From NCBI GenBank assembly GCA_963652335.1, contig CAVJSS010000010.1:1-39025 (forward strand): DNA of 39,025 nucleotides, read 5' to 3'. The position numbers and the translations under genes are program-made. Origin of the DNA: UBA4951 sp963652335. Its GTDB lineage: Bacteria; Bacillota_I; Bacilli_A; RFN20; CAG-826. Positions 17,462 to 25,684 of the stretch are shown piece after piece (the first letter of the stretch is position 1; each line of letters opens with the position of its first letter). The notes beneath the pieces are model-generated. The model worked only from the letters and a program-made list of their open reading frames with translations. It did not search any database and had not been told where the DNA came from.

Positions 17462-18301
17462 TTATTCTTTGACGATGCCTTCTCCGACTTGATAACGGAC
17501 GAAGGAAACGACTTCGACGCCTTTCTCTTTCAAGAATTGGCCAACGGTCTTGGAATCATCAAGCAAGAATGGTTGGAGAGCCAAGCAACTTTGAGAGAGA
17601 ACTTTGTCGACTTTGCGTTCGACGATTTGGTTGAGCATCTGTTCTGGCTTGTTGGCAAGTTTCGGATCGTCGTGGACTTCGGCGAGAGCGATGTTCTTTT
17701 CTCTTTCGCGATCAGCGGCCGGGACGTTCTCCAAAGCGATGTAGAGAGGAGCGTTTGCGGCAATATGCATGGCAATTGGTTTGGCGACTTCTGGATCGTC
17801 TTTGGAAAGGAGGACGATGACGCCGATCTTTCCAGCCATATGGGAATAAGTTCCATAAGCCTGGCCTTCGCTAGCTTGGAAAAGCCGATAACGACGGAAA
17901 TCGAGTTTTTCGCCACAGGCAAGAGCGCAATCATTCAAATCGCCGGCGACTAGTTCTTTGGCTTCTTCGATGGTAGCTGGCTTGTTTTTCAAAACCTTTT
18001 CGGCCACGGCGTTGGAGAATGCGATGAATTTGTCAGAGGCGGCGACGAAATCGGTTTCGCAGTTGGTTTCGACGATCACCGCGGCTCCGCATTTGTCGCA
18101 AACCTTGATAGTGGCCAAGCCTTCACTGGCGGTTCTTCCGGCGCGTTTGGCTTGCTTGGCGATGCCTTTTTCACGAAGAAGGTCGATGGCCTTTTCGATG
18201 TCCCAACCGCAATCTTCGAGAGCATGCTTGCAATCCATCATGCCGGCACCCGTTCTTTCGCGGATGGATTTGATTAATTCGATTTGATTTCCTTCAGCCA
18301 T
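17462..18301 (-). CDS. tsf: Translation elongation factor Ts
   Basis: This 279-residue protein is the nucleotide exchange factor that recycles EF-Tu. The N-terminal UBA-like domain has IKSIRERTGAGMMDCKHAL and EKAIDLLREKG. The core begins with the family's TASEGL and VETNCETDFVA stretches. Length is slightly under the usual 290. Its ATG shares one base with the rpsB stop codon (TAATG), the standard rpsB-tsf operon. Confidence 0.98.
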   Translation of the reverse strand: MAEGNQIELIKSIRERTGAGMMDCKHALEDCGWDIEKAIDLLREKGIAKQAKRAGRTASEGLATIKVCDKCGAAVIVETNCETDFVAASDKFIAFSNAVAEKVLKNKPATIEEAKELVAGDLNDCALACGEKLDFRRYRLFQASEGQAYGTYSHMAGKIGVIVLLSKDDPEVAKPIAMHIAANAPLYIALENVPAADREREKNIALAEVHDDPKLANKPEQMLNQIVERKVDKVLSQSCLALQPFLLDDSKTVGQFLKEKGVEVVSFVRYQVGEGIVKE

Positions 18302-19338
18302 TATTTGGCCTCCTCAGCCTTTGGGGCTTCTTCAGCGGCAGGAGCATCGGCTTTAGGAGCTTCCTCGGCCGAAGCTTCGTCTTTCTTGCCTTCTTTGGCG
18401 GCTTTCTTGGCAGCAAAACGAGCTTGACGTTCGGCTTGCATCTTGGCAAAGCGTTCTTCGCGTTCTTTGCGGGCTTTGCGGATGGCGGCGCGGCGTTGTT
18501 CGTTGATCATATCGGCGTTCTTGACGGCATCCTTCATGGTAGCCTCCTCGCCTTCATCCGGAACATAAGCGATTTCGGTGATTCCGCCTTTGGCTTCAAC
18601 GATGGCGTCGGCTAAAACGCCGACGAGAAGTTTGATGGCGCTGGTGGCGTCGTTGTTGGATGGGATTGGGAAGGTGACCAAATCTGGGTCATCGTTGGTA
18701 TCGCAGATGGCGAATACTGGAATATGGAGAGCTGTCGCTTCTTTGACTGCGTTGTGCTCAACGGTTGGATCGACGACGATCAAGGCTTGTGGCAAACGGC
18801 GCATTTCTTTGATGCCTTCGAGGTTCTTGGATAACTTATCCAATTCTTTGCGGAGCAAGGCGACTTCTTTCTTAGGAAGCTTATCGAAGGCTCCGGATTC
18901 TTCCATGGCTTGGAGATCCTTCAAGCGGCGGGTACGGCCAAGGATAGTGCGGAAATTAGTGAGGGTTCCGCCGAGCCAACGATGGGTGATATAGAAACTG
19001 CCGGAACGGGTAGCTTCTTCGATGACGATTTGCTGAGCTTGGTTCTTGGTTCCGACGATGAGGACCTTGCCGCCGTTTTCAACGATGGTCTTTAACGCGG
19101 TATAAGCGGCTTTGGTTTGTTCCACGTTCTTGGAAAGATCGATGAGATAGATGCCATTGCGGGCGCCATAGATGTAGCGGCCCATTTTTGGGTTCCAACG
19201 ACGGGTTTGGTGACCGAAGTGGACTCCGGCATTCAAAAGTTTTTTGATCGTGATGATCGGGGCGTTTGGATCGTGAACGATCTCGTCCATGGTCGGTTCG
19301 GCGATTTCGGCCTCGACCTTAGTTAATTCGTCACTCAT
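18301..19338 (-). CDS. rpsB: Small ribosomal subunit protein S2, with extended ends
   Basis: This 345-residue protein is ribosomal protein S2. The core begins at LLNAGVHFGHQTRRWNPKM and includes THRWLGGTLTNF and VVDPTVEHNAVKEA. Compared with the usual 230-260 residues it has about 28 extra residues before the core and about 80 after it. The C-terminal tail is a charged helix (REERFAKMQAERQARFAAKK) followed by an Ala/Glu/Pro/Lys-rich low-complexity end. The chosen ATG at 19338 is preceded by TGGAGGT; a start five codons further upstream would overlap that ribosome-binding site. A structured leader precedes it, and tsf follows. Confidence 0.97.
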   Translation of the reverse strand: MSDELTKVEAEIAEPTMDEIVHDPNAPIITIKKLLNAGVHFGHQTRRWNPKMGRYIYGARNGIYLIDLSKNVEQTKAAYTALKTIVENGGKVLIVGTKNQAQQIVIEEATRSGSFYITHRWLGGTLTNFRTILGRTRRLKDLQAMEESGAFDKLPKKEVALLRKELDKLSKNLEGIKEMRRLPQALIVVDPTVEHNAVKEATALHIPVFAICDTNDDPDLVTFPIPSNNDATSAIKLLVGVLADAIVEAKGGITEIAYVPDEGEEATMKDAVKNADMINEQRRAAIRKARKEREERFAKMQAERQARFAAKKAAKEGKKDEASAEEAPKADAPAAEEAPKAEEAK

Positions 19339-19344
19339 TTTGGT

Positions 19345-19472
19345 GACCTCCATTTGTTTTTAGACCTCCTCTGATTCGAACACCCGACCACCCATTCGCT
19401 TTTTAAGCTGCTTCGCCCGAATGGGAACACGGCGGTGAATCCTCAGAGTGTGCATAAGCTCTTTCAAAAGAG
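19345..19472 (-). ncRNA. Structured 5' leader of rpsB, candidate S2-responsive element
   Basis: The roughly 130-base leader can fold extensively. There is an 8-bp hairpin CCCATTCG/CGAATGGG, a hairpin CTCTTT/AAAGAG near the 5' end, and a long-range pairing CTCTGA/TCAGAG that encloses the structure and ends just before the ribosome-binding region. S2 is known to repress its own operon in several bacteria, so autoregulation is a reasonable inference. I cannot match it to a named RNA family without a search. Confidence 0.55.
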
Positions 19473-19478
19473 CCGACG

Positions 19479-19506
19479 TGTATACTATCACGTACGACGG
19501 CAATAA
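19479..19506 (-). promoter_or_regulatory. Promoter of rpsB-tsf
   Basis: TTATTG (19506-19501), a 16-base spacer and TATACA (19484-19479) lie about 140 bases before the rpsB start. The -35 is part of the T-run of the preceding xerC terminator. Confidence 0.5.
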
Positions 19507-19510
19507 AAAA

Positions 19511-19531
19511 GGGCTTCCTTAAAGGAAGACC
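19511..19531 (-). terminator. xerC terminator
   Basis: CTTCC/GGAAG with a 5-base loop, extended by GG/CC pairs across one mismatch, is followed on the minus strand by TTTTTTATTG. It ends the topA-trmFO-xerC operon. Confidence 0.8.
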
Positions 19532-19549
19532 AAAATTCGATAGGAAGTC

Positions 19550-20458
19550 TCACTTTTTCTTTGCCCTAGGGAAAAATTCGTCATATTGGCATTTCATGTT
19601 TTCCTTGCTTACGTGAGTATAAACCTGAGTGGTGTTCAAACTCTCATGGCCAAGAAGTTCCTGAATCATTCTTAAATCCGCACCGCCTTCCAAAAGATGG
19701 GTGGCGAACGTGTGTCTGAATTCATGAGGATGCAGGCCATAATAGCAGCCGGTCTTTTTTTCGATTTCCTTAAGAATATATTCCAGCCCTCTCGTGGTCA
19801 AAGGCTCTCCTTTGGAGGAAAGGAAAAACGTATTGGCTATTTTGCTGCTTTGATGGCGGGAAAGAAGCAAAGGCCTTGATTCTTTTTGATAAGATTTCAT
19901 GGCGAGGCTTGCGGACTTCGAGAAAGGAACCAGCCTTTCTTTCTTGCCCTTTCCAAAAATCCTGATGACTCTGTTTGGATAATCGATTTGCTGCGGGGTG
20001 AACGTCACGACTTCAGATGCTCGCATGCCAGAGGCATACATCAATTCCAAAATGGATTGGTCCCTTTTTGCCAACTCGTCGGTTCTTTCGTCGTTTTTTT
20101 GCATCAAGGTGTTAATTTGCTCAATGGACAAAGCGTTTGGATACCTAGTTGGATTTTTTGGGGAAGATACCAACGCGAATGGATTCGTGGCGGAATATTT
20201 GGCCGATACCATAAAGAAATAGAGCCCACGCAAAGCCGACATCCTCCTTTGGATGCTTCTTTTCGATACGCCTCGATCCATTTCATGGGCCATGAAATCT
20301 CTTATGTCTTGCCTATCGATTTGATCAAAAAGGATTTCCCTTTCGTTCAGATAGGAAAAGAAAATGTCGATATCCCTACGATAAGCATCGACTGTTTTAG
20401 ATGAATAGTTGCGTTCTTTGGAAAGATAATCCAAAAATTCTTTTTCCGGTTTATTCAT
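19550..20458 (-). CDS. xerC: Tyrosine recombinase, XerC/CodV type
   Basis: This 302-residue site-specific recombinase probably resolves chromosome dimers at dif together with XerD. The N-terminal SAM-like DNA-binding domain covers about 1-95. The catalytic domain has Arg146 (ASGMRASEV), Lys170, HEFRH (His245, Arg248), His271 and the nucleophile Tyr280 (TTQVYTHV), so all six catalytic positions are intact. Its place directly after trmFO (8-base overlap) is that of codV/xerC in Bacillus, which argues for a housekeeping role rather than a mobile-element integrase. The usual downstream hslV, hslU and codY are absent. Confidence 0.93.
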   Translation of the reverse strand: MNKPEKEFLDYLSKERNYSSKTVDAYRRDIDIFFSYLNEREILFDQIDRQDIRDFMAHEMDRGVSKRSIQRRMSALRGLYFFMVSAKYSATNPFALVSSPKNPTRYPNALSIEQINTLMQKNDERTDELAKRDQSILELMYASGMRASEVVTFTPQQIDYPNRVIRIFGKGKKERLVPFSKSASLAMKSYQKESRPLLLSRHQSSKIANTFFLSSKGEPLTTRGLEYILKEIEKKTGCYYGLHPHEFRHTFATHLLEGGADLRMIQELLGHESLNTTQVYTHVSKENMKCQYDEFFPRAKKK

Positions 20459-21737
20459 CGATTTGGCTCCAATACGATTTTATCGCATTCAAAGCTTTTT
20501 CGATCGTTGTTTCTCGATGTTTTTTGTCGCTATTTGGGAACAAGGCCCAATTGGCGTTCATTGGGGCGAAATTTGTCATTGCATGGAATACGTAGTCAAG
20601 CAAAGCGCCGATCACGGTATCTTTTGGAACATCGATATGCTCTTTCCCATTCAACCTGCGATAAGCCTCAACCCCGGCTATTATCCCTGTCGCAGCCGAT
20701 TCGACATAGCCTTCCACGCCAGATAATTGCCCTGCGACGAAAACGTTGCTTTTGTTTTTCAAAGATAGATCTTCGTTAAGGCAACGAGGGGAATCCAAAT
20801 ACGAATTTCTATGCATTAATCCATAACGGATAAATTCGGCGTTTCCCAATCCTGGAATCATTCTGAAAACGCGTTTTTGCTCCGAATAGGTCAAATTCGT
20901 TTGAAAACCAACAAGATTATAATAATCTCCGAGTTTGGTGTCTTGCCTTAATTGAGCCACCGCATATGGCTTTGGGTGCTCATCCGTTCCTAGACCAAAT
21001 GGCTTTAACATGCCGTGTCGTAAGGTTTCGATCCCTCTTTGGGCCATGACTTCGATAGGCAAACAGCCCTCGAAATATTCGGTATCGATCGAATGGACGT
21101 GAGCCCTTTCGGCTTTTATCAATTCATTTACAAAGCGATAATATTCTTCTTTGGAAAACGGGCAGTTCAGATAAGCGTCATCGCCTTGGGAAAAGCGAGA
21201 TTTGGCATAGACTTTGGAAAAATCGAAAGAAGATTTGACCAATATCGGAGCGGAAGCATCAAAAAAAGACAAATGCGCGCTTTGACATATTTCACCTAGC
21301 TTTTCATATAAAAGCCCATCTGTAAGTGGGCCAGTTGCCAAAATGATTATTTGATCGTCCAAATCTTTGATTTCTTCCCGAACAAGATGAAAATTCGGAA
21401 ATTTAAGCAGGATGTCAGTCATTGATTCGGCGAATATGTTCCTATCCACCGTTAAGGCATTCCCGCCAGGAATTGAGGAAGCATCTGCCGCTTTCATCAT
21501 AATCGATCCCATCTTTCTCATTTCTTCTTTCAAAAGCCCGCAGGCGTTCGAAAGTTGGAAGGATTTTAGCGAATTCGAGCAGACCAATTCTCCTAGCAAT
21601 TCGGTCTCATGGGCTTTGTCGTCGTAATTTGGGCGACGCTCATATAACGTGACGTCGATTCCTTTTTTGCATAGGAAATAAGCGGCTTCGCATCCTGCCA
21701 ATCCGCCTCCGATGATTTTTATCGTCTGTTTCTTCAT
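20451..21737 (-). CDS. trmFO: Methylenetetrahydrofolate-tRNA-(uracil-54-C5) methyltransferase
   Basis: This 428-residue FAD enzyme makes ribothymidine at position 54 of tRNAs using methylene-tetrahydrofolate. The FAD-binding GGGLAGCEAAY lies near the N terminus, and the family's ELVCSNSLKS and GQLSGVEGYVESAATG stretches are present. I chose the ATG at 21737 because it overlaps the topA stop as ATGA and places the FAD motif where B. subtilis TrmFO has it. A start seven codons earlier (21758), inside topA, is possible. The xerC gene overlaps its 3' end. Confidence 0.96.
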   Translation of the reverse strand: MKKQTIKIIGGGLAGCEAAYFLCKKGIDVTLYERRPNYDDKAHETELLGELVCSNSLKSFQLSNACGLLKEEMRKMGSIMMKAADASSIPGGNALTVDRNIFAESMTDILLKFPNFHLVREEIKDLDDQIIILATGPLTDGLLYEKLGEICQSAHLSFFDASAPILVKSSFDFSKVYAKSRFSQGDDAYLNCPFSKEEYYRFVNELIKAERAHVHSIDTEYFEGCLPIEVMAQRGIETLRHGMLKPFGLGTDEHPKPYAVAQLRQDTKLGDYYNLVGFQTNLTYSEQKRVFRMIPGLGNAEFIRYGLMHRNSYLDSPRCLNEDLSLKNKSNVFVAGQLSGVEGYVESAATGIIAGVEAYRRLNGKEHIDVPKDTVIGALLDYVFHAMTNFAPMNANWALFPNSDKKHRETTIEKALNAIKSYWSQIDE

Positions 21738-23842
21738 TTTTTCTTTTTCGTCAGCCATTCATGATAACGGCATTTCGGATAATTCGTGCAGCCATAGAAA
21801 TCGACTTTCTTGCCGTGTTTCAAAACAAGATGGCCGGTTTTGCAGCTTGGGCAATCCTTAACGTAATCGGCTTCGGTATATGTTGGTTTTTTATCTTCTT
21901 GTCCTTCGATGAAAGTGCAGGAAGGATAGCCAGAGCAAGCGACGAACTTATTGCCTTTTTTGTCTTTTCTTTCAACCAATGGCTTGCCACATTTAGGGCA
22001 ATCACGCCCAACATAAACCAATTCTTGCTTAGGCTTCTTTTCGACATAAGAGCAATTTGGATAATTTCCGCAAGCGACGAATTGGCCATAACGGCCTTTT
22101 TTGATAACGAGCGGCGATCCACAAAGCGGACAGAAATGGCCTGTTTGTTCATCTGGGTCTTTATACATCTTTTCGGAAACTTCGCTGAATTTCGCCATGA
22201 AAGGTTCATAGAAATTCTTCATGGCGGTTATATGCTCCATCGTGCCATCGGAGATCTCGTCCAATGTCCTTTCCATATCGGCCGTGTATTTGACGGAGAC
22301 GATTTCTGGGAAATATTTGTTCAAAACGAAGGTGGTCTTGGCCCCAGATTCCGTTGGGGTAACCACCCCCTTTTTGGATTCGATATAGCCACGTTGCTGC
22401 AAGGTCCTTAAAGTCGAAGCGTAAGTCGATGGTCTCCCAATGCCTTTTTCTTCCATCAGTTTCACGATCTTGGCCTCGGTGAATCTGGCTGGGGCTTTGG
22501 TGAATTTTTGTTCTTTTTCTTTGCTGACCAAAGGATAGGAATCGCCTTCTATAAGAGCAGGGAGTTCCTTGTTTTCCTCATCGTCTTTAAGCAATGCCCA
22601 ATAGCCGGGGAACAAGGTTTTGGATCCAGAAATCTTAAAGGAAAGCCCATTATTTTCAAAAACCGCAGTGGTGACTTCTTCAACGTGATCAGACATGCAG
22701 CTTGCCAAAGTGCGTTCGTAAATCAATTTGTAAAGCTTGGCTTCATCGGCCGTAACGTAAGGCGAAGCAGCCACCATTTCCGGAGTACGGGCAATGGAAG
22801 TAGGACGAATGGCTTCATGGGCATCTTGGGCATTGGCTTGTTTCTTTCCAAGCTTGGTATGCCCTACGTATTCTTTTCCGTAACGTTCTTCGATGAATGG
22901 CTTAGCCTGTCCTTCGAAGAAAACAGGAGAAATGCGGGTCGAGTCGGTACGCATATATGTAATTAAGCCAGCATGTTCCCCATTGACCGTAAGACCTTCA
23001 TACAATTTTTGGGCCAAAGATTGGGTTTTTGACGTAGAAAAATGATAGCGAGTATATGCTTCTTGCTGCATCGTAGACGTGGTCAAAGCCGGTTTGGAAG
23101 GGGTGGATTTTTTCGATTTGCTTAAGCTTTGCAAAATCAATTCATCGCTAAGCCTGGACAAAATTTGATCGGCTTCAGCCTCGTTTTTGATTTCGGCTGC
23201 TTTGCCATCCACTTTGTCCAAAAGCATGCTTAATTTGTTTTTGTTGGCTTTGATATCGACCAAAACGTTCCAATATTCGCTAGGAACGAACGCTTTGATC
23301 TCGTTGTCGTTATCAACGATCATTTTCAAGGTTGCGGATTGAACGCGGCCAGCGGATTTGGAACCTATGCGATTTTTCAATAACGCCGATAGCTTAAAGC
23401 CGATGATCCTATCATACATCCTTCTCGTTTCCTGCGATTCGACCAAATTCATGTCGATGGTTTTCGGATCTTTCAAGGCCTCCAATATCGCCGGACGGGT
23501 GATTTCGTGGAACTGAAGCCTTTTATTGGTTTTCACGTCCAATCCCAAAACCTGGGCCAAGTGCCAAGAAATGGCTTCTCCTTCGCGGTCAGGGTCGGTG
23601 GCCAAAATCACTTCGTCGGCTTTTTTGGCTGCGCTTTTCAATTCGTTTACGATACGTTCTCTGCCAGCGGGTATAACGAAATCGGGCTTAAAATCATGGT
23701 CTATATCAATGCCCAAGCCACCTTTGCCTTTCGTGCTAAGATCGCGGATATGTCCTTGCGAGGCCATTACTTTATAGTCGTCGCCTAAATAGTTGGCGAT
23801 GGTGTCACATTTCTTTGGGGATTCTACGATAATTAATTTCAT
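21734..23842 (-). CDS. topA: DNA topoisomerase I
   Basis: This 702-residue type IA topoisomerase relaxes negative supercoils behind polymerases. The Toprim domain has IVESPKK at 6-12 and DPDREGEA at 83-90. The catalytic tyrosine is Tyr296 in LITYMRTDS. Three C-terminal zinc ribbons follow (CPLCG, CPKCG, CPSCK, each with a CxxYPxC partner), and the tail is lysine-rich. All parts are intact. The start lacks a clear Shine-Dalgarno sequence but has a good promoter about 35 bases upstream. It is the first gene of topA-trmFO-xerC. Confidence 0.98.
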   Translation of the reverse strand: MKLIIVESPKKCDTIANYLGDDYKVMASQGHIRDLSTKGKGGLGIDIDHDFKPDFVIPAGRERIVNELKSAAKKADEVILATDPDREGEAISWHLAQVLGLDVKTNKRLQFHEITRPAILEALKDPKTIDMNLVESQETRRMYDRIIGFKLSALLKNRIGSKSAGRVQSATLKMIVDNDNEIKAFVPSEYWNVLVDIKANKNKLSMLLDKVDGKAAEIKNEAEADQILSRLSDELILQSLSKSKKSTPSKPALTTSTMQQEAYTRYHFSTSKTQSLAQKLYEGLTVNGEHAGLITYMRTDSTRISPVFFEGQAKPFIEERYGKEYVGHTKLGKKQANAQDAHEAIRPTSIARTPEMVAASPYVTADEAKLYKLIYERTLASCMSDHVEEVTTAVFENNGLSFKISGSKTLFPGYWALLKDDEENKELPALIEGDSYPLVSKEKEQKFTKAPARFTEAKIVKLMEEKGIGRPSTYASTLRTLQQRGYIESKKGVVTPTESGAKTTFVLNKYFPEIVSVKYTADMERTLDEISDGTMEHITAMKNFYEPFMAKFSEVSEKMYKDPDEQTGHFCPLCGSPLVIKKGRYGQFVACGNYPNCSYVEKKPKQELVYVGRDCPKCGKPLVERKDKKGNKFVACSGYPSCTFIEGQEDKKPTYTEADYVKDCPSCKTGHLVLKHGKKVDFYGCTNYPKCRYHEWLTKKKK

Positions 23843-23872
23843 GATGAGGCTCTTTGATTTTTTCCGTTAGCA

Positions 23873-23901
23873 ACCTTACGAGCATTTTTTAAGGCTGTCA
23901 A
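23873..23901 (-). promoter_or_regulatory. Promoter of topA
   Basis: Consensus TTGACA (23901-23896), a 17-base spacer and TAAGGT (23878-23873). The -35 lies within an inverted repeat GGCTG-5-CAGCC (23893-23907) that has no T-run. Confidence 0.7.
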
Positions 23902-23943
23902 GCAGCCAAACATCTCTAAGCCTATATATAAATAAAGGATTAT

Positions 23944-24747
23944 TTATAGAAAATTTTCCGTTTGTTTTTCTTCCTCGTTCTTCAAAAAGACATCCAGGTC
24001 TGAAGCATTGTCCAAAAGATAGGCGCCATCCTTTATGAGATTGTTGGTAGCGGATTCAAGGCAAGCCCTTGTTGGAATGCAAGCCACATCCGATCCGCAA
24101 GATAACGCATATCCAACCGTAATAAGGGTCCCGCTCCTTTTGCTTGCTTCTCCGACGATGACCAATTTCGATAAGGCGGCGATGATCCTGTTTCTGAATG
24201 GAAACTGCTTTTGGCTAGGAGGCGTATCATTAGGATATTCCGAAAGGATCAGCCCATTGGTTTTAATCCTTTTATACAGGTTTGTCGAAGAGGATGGGAA
24301 TGGGCAATCGATGCCTGAACCCAAAACAGCTATGGTTTTGCCTCTTTGGTTCAACACCTCTTCCTGAGCGCAAGAATCAATGCCTCTAGCCATTCCGGAA
24401 ACGACCACCGCTCCCCTTTCGACCAAAGCCGAAGCGAAATACCTAGCCATTTCCAATCCATATTGGCTAGCGTCTCTGCTTCCGATATAGGCCACGTTAC
24501 GGCTATGGTCGTTAGCCAGAGACAAATCTCCGTAATAATAAAGGACCAGTGGTGGTTTTGGGCATCTTTTCAAAGGCTCTGGATAATCCGGATCGATGAT
24601 GGTCACCGTCTTGCATTTTAAGCTTGAAAGGAGTTCCTTGGCTTCTTTTTCTGGAAGCTTCTCTTTGTTTTTGATCATTCCAAGCACCGTGTCCCAATCG
24701 CCTTTGGCTTTTAAAGACAAGGCTATAATCATTTCTCTTCCATTCAT
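23944..24747 (-). CDS. dprA: DNA processing protein A (DprA/Smf)
   Basis: This 267-residue protein is DprA, which binds incoming single-stranded DNA and loads RecA during transformation. It is widely conserved even where natural transformation is not known. The Rossmann-like core has IGSRDASQYG, VVSGMARGIDSCAQ, AVLGSGID, LSEYPNDTPPSQKQFPFRNRI and GEASKRSGTLIT, all family hallmarks. There is a short N-terminal domain and no clear C-terminal winged-helix domain. The ATG at 24747 has GGAGG 7 bases upstream; the preceding TTG codon is not needed. Its place before topA matches B. subtilis. Confidence 0.96.
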   Translation of the reverse strand: MNGREMIIALSLKAKGDWDTVLGMIKNKEKLPEKEAKELLSSLKCKTVTIIDPDYPEPLKRCPKPPLVLYYYGDLSLANDHSRNVAYIGSRDASQYGLEMARYFASALVERGAVVVSGMARGIDSCAQEEVLNQRGKTIAVLGSGIDCPFPSSSTNLYKRIKTNGLILSEYPNDTPPSQKQFPFRNRIIAALSKLVIVGEASKRSGTLITVGYALSCGSDVACIPTRACLESATNNLIKDGAYLLDNASDLDVFLKNEEEKQTENFL

Positions 24748-24765
24748 CAAAACACCTCCGTTTCC

Positions 24766-24960
24766 TTATAGCCGGAAACAAAAGCTATTTTCAAAATAGT
24801 TTGAATTCTTCGCTTTAGGGAGTTCCTTTAAGCTTGTGTGAATGCGGTTTCCCGTCGCCATCAAAATATTTCCTGATTTTAAGTGCGAGATTTGATTTTT
24901 GACAATTTCGACATCTCCAATCAAACGCATCTTAGGTTCTATGATCCGTTTCTGTGCCAT
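24766..24960 (-). CDS. Possible small hypothetical protein
   Basis: This is a 64-codon open frame ending 18 bases before the dprA start. The predicted protein is basic (MAQKRIIEPKMRLIGD...) and resembles nothing I recognise. There is no Shine-Dalgarno sequence and no convincing promoter at the ATG, so it may not be expressed. It is listed because it fills most of an otherwise empty 318-base gap. Confidence 0.25.
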   Translation of the reverse strand: MAQKRIIEPKMRLIGDVEIVKNQISHLKSGNILMATGNRIHTSLKELPKAKNSNYFENSFCFRL

Positions 24961-25066
24961 GACGTTCGTAACAGGAAAATTTTTCTAGGCGAAAAACATT
25001 TTCATCGCATTGCCGCCCATTTTTTCAAATTAAGTCAAGACAGAGACTATAGTGTGCGAACAAAAT
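24961..25066. other. Intergenic region between rnhB and dprA
   Basis: Together with the doubtful small frame next to it, this forms a gap of more than 300 bases. I see a possible minus-strand -10 box TATAGT (25033-25038 area) but no matching -35, no terminator after rnhB, and no tRNA or known RNA. B. subtilis has ylqG, ylqH and sucCD at this place. Confidence 0.4.
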
Positions 25067-25684
25067 TCAAAAGAGCCTGAGCTGTTCGTCTATTATCTCC
25101 ATTACTGGTTTGAACGATTTTCTATGAATCCCTTCGATTGGGCCGTATTTATTCAATGCTTCCAAGTGCTCTTTGGTCCCGTATCCTTTGTGTTTGGCGA
25201 ATCCATATTGAGGATATGCCTCATCCAATTCCTTTAAATATCTGTCACGGGTGACCTTGGCTAAGATCGAAGCCGCTGCGACGTTAAGGCATTTGGCATC
25301 CCCTTTGACCAAGGCAATCACAGGCTTATCCAAATCCAGTTTCATCGCATCGGTTATCACAAGATTATATTGGCCTTTTAACTGCCCAATAGCTTCTTTC
25401 ATGGCAATCTTGGTGGCTTCATAGATATTTGCTCTATCTATCTCCTTGGCCGAGACGGACGCTATGCCGTAAGCGATCGCGTTTTCTTTGATTTCCTCAA
25501 AAAGCTTTTCTCTTTTCTTTTCGCTTAGTTTCTTGGAATCGTTTATTTCTTCGTTTTGGTAGGTCGGAGGGAAAACAACCGCCGCAGCGACCACCGGTCC
25601 AGCCAATGGGCCTCTGCCAGCTTCATCGACCCCTGCAATCAAAGTGACTGAGGAAGAATAATATTCCCTTTCCTTATCTAGCAT
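25067..25684 (-). CDS. rnhB: Ribonuclease HII
   Basis: This 205-residue enzyme removes ribonucleotides from DNA and RNA primers. GVDEAGRGPLAGPVVAAAV near the N terminus gives the Asp-Glu pair; VITDAMKLD and ASILAKVTRDRY supply the remaining active-site region. I chose the ATG at 25684 because GGAGG lies 6 bases before it; a start nine codons earlier lies deeper inside rbgA. It overlaps the rbgA 3' end by 11 bases, so the two are coupled. Confidence 0.97.
   Translation of the reverse strand: MLDKEREYYSSSVTLIAGVDEAGRGPLAGPVVAAAVVFPPTYQNEEINDSKKLSEKKREKLFEEIKENAIAYGIASVSAKEIDRANIYEATKIAMKEAIGQLKGQYNLVITDAMKLDLDKPVIALVKGDAKCLNVAAASILAKVTRDRYLKELDEAYPQYGFAKHKGYGTKEHLEALNKYGPIEGIHRKSFKPVMEIIDEQLRLF

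Noticed and set aside
19550..20458. xerC-like recombinase as a sign of an integrated element
   Set aside because: Its position after topA-trmFO and overlap with trmFO match the housekeeping codV/xerC; no attachment sites or phage genes are nearby.
21761..22411. 216-codon plus-strand frame
   Set aside because: Antisense shadow of the topA 3' half; topA is certain, and no start signal is visible.
23893..23907. Hairpin after dprA as a terminator
   Set aside because: Neither strand has a T-run after the stem; it overlaps the topA -35 instead.
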